DNA of 64,000 nucleotides, taken from Vibrio maritimus (GTDB lineage Bacteria; Pseudomonadota; Gammaproteobacteria; Enterobacterales; Vibrionaceae). Below the pieces are notes generated by a model. It was given only the letters and a program-made list of their open reading frames with translations. It was not told where the DNA came from and searched no databases. This document shows positions 63,799-64,000 of the stretch, in pieces (the stretch's first letter is position 1; every line of letters starts with the position of its first letter). Location: positions 51,341 to 115,340 of the forward strand of contig JYJJ01000055.1 in assembly GCA_003263775.1 (NCBI GenBank). Reading direction: 5' to 3'. The position numbers and the translations under genes were made by a program.

Positions 63799-63916
63799 CC
63801 AAGAACCAAGAACCAAGAACCAAGAACCAAGGACCGAGAACCAATCCCCCGCTCTTCAAAATCGCTTGCTTATTATTCGCCCTTTCTGTAACATTCGCGG
63901 TCCTTAATTCTCGGTC
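63799..63916. repeat. Short tandem repeat element with 7-bp CCAAGAA units
   Basis: Four perfect CCAAGAA units (63799-63826) are followed by two degenerate ones (CCAAGGA, CCGAGAA; to 63840). CCGCTCTT (63849-63856) and GCGGTCC (63897-63903) recall the flanks of the CCATAGGA elements, and GACCGAGAA (63832-63840) is inverted at 63908-63916. It is probably a variant of the same element family. Confidence 0.8.
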
Positions 63917-63990
63917 TTTTTTATTAGTTCCTTGCTTCCTCTGGATGACCGAGCCAAACGTGGAAGCTAATAATCCGTAAGGAGCAACCA

Positions 63991-64000
63991 ATGCGTCATT
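63991..64000 (+). CDS. Start of a further gene, cut by the window end
   Basis: ATG 63991 is preceded by TAAGGAG at 63978-63984, a good RBS with seven bases of spacing. Only the first three codons (MRH) are visible, so the product cannot be named. Confidence 0.45.

Noticed and set aside
63603..63991. Two minus-strand frames with VLGSWFLVLGPWFL-type repeats
   Set aside because: They read through the 7-bp tandem array; coding is an artefact of the repeat, and part overlaps iaaA.

Overview
The window is a chromosomal segment of a gammaproteobacterium of the genus Vibrio. The evidence is the gene order hslUV-ftsN-cytR-priA-rpmE, metJ/metBL/metF, aphA-ppc, argE/argCBGH, mrcA/pilMNOPQ-aroKB-damX-dam-rpe-gph-trpS, xds-pabA-argD-astAD, crp-prkB-yheU-yheT and kefGB-yheV-slyD. 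Two genes are typical of Vibrio: the quorum-sensing regulator aphA, and an argH fused to an N-acetylglutamate synthase-like domain. Almost everything is core housekeeping content. I saw no phage, transposase, integron cassette array, CRISPR array, rRNA or tRNA.

Layout. 0-7 kb: a small GIY-YIG protein, then on the minus strand hslVU (ATP-dependent protease), ftsN, cytR and priA, with rpmE divergent. 7.5-14.4 kb: a short malic enzyme, then the methionine regulon: metJ facing metBL across four tandem met boxes, and metF with its own met boxes. 14.4-18 kb: aphA with a long leader, and ppc. 18-24.8 kb: arginine biosynthesis, with argE divergent from argCBG and argH behind its own terminator and tandem ARG boxes. 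25-28.5 kb: a RidA-like gene, two unrecognised AT-rich genes, and a peroxiredoxin-glutaredoxin fusion divergent from oxyR. 28.5-42.8 kb: mrcA divergent from the type IV pilus assembly operon pilMNOPQ, then aroK, aroB, damX, dam, rpe, gph, trpS. 43-51.4 kb: extracellular nuclease xds, pabA, and the arginine-succinyltransferase genes argD/astC, astA, astD plus a DUF1338 gene. 51.4-59.1 kb: crp, prkB, yheU, yheT, a MocR-type regulator divergent from a LysE-type exporter, a TIGR02444 gene and the ABC-F gene yheS. 59.4-64 kb: kefG-kefB-yheV, slyD, an isoaspartyl peptidase and the start of one more gene.

Regulation is readable in several places: met boxes (MetJ), tandem ARG boxes with 21-bp phasing (ArgR) at argC, argH and argD, a perfect CRP palindrome before cytR and a weaker one before crp, an OxyR half-site before oxyR, and a perfect palindrome between the MocR and LysE genes.

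Main caveat: eleven otherwise normal genes, including the normally essential trpS, carry fifteen single-base losses. Every one is a G or C, mostly in short G/C runs, and fourteen of the fifteen lie after 38 kb. Restoring one base gives the full family protein each time, so these look like sequence errors rather than pseudogenes; I list them as CDS with the break noted. The least explained features are a family of short tandem-repeat elements at three intergenic sites, the unknown gene pair at 25.5-26.5 kb, a small minus-strand reading frame between rpmE and the malic enzyme, and the structured aphA leader.
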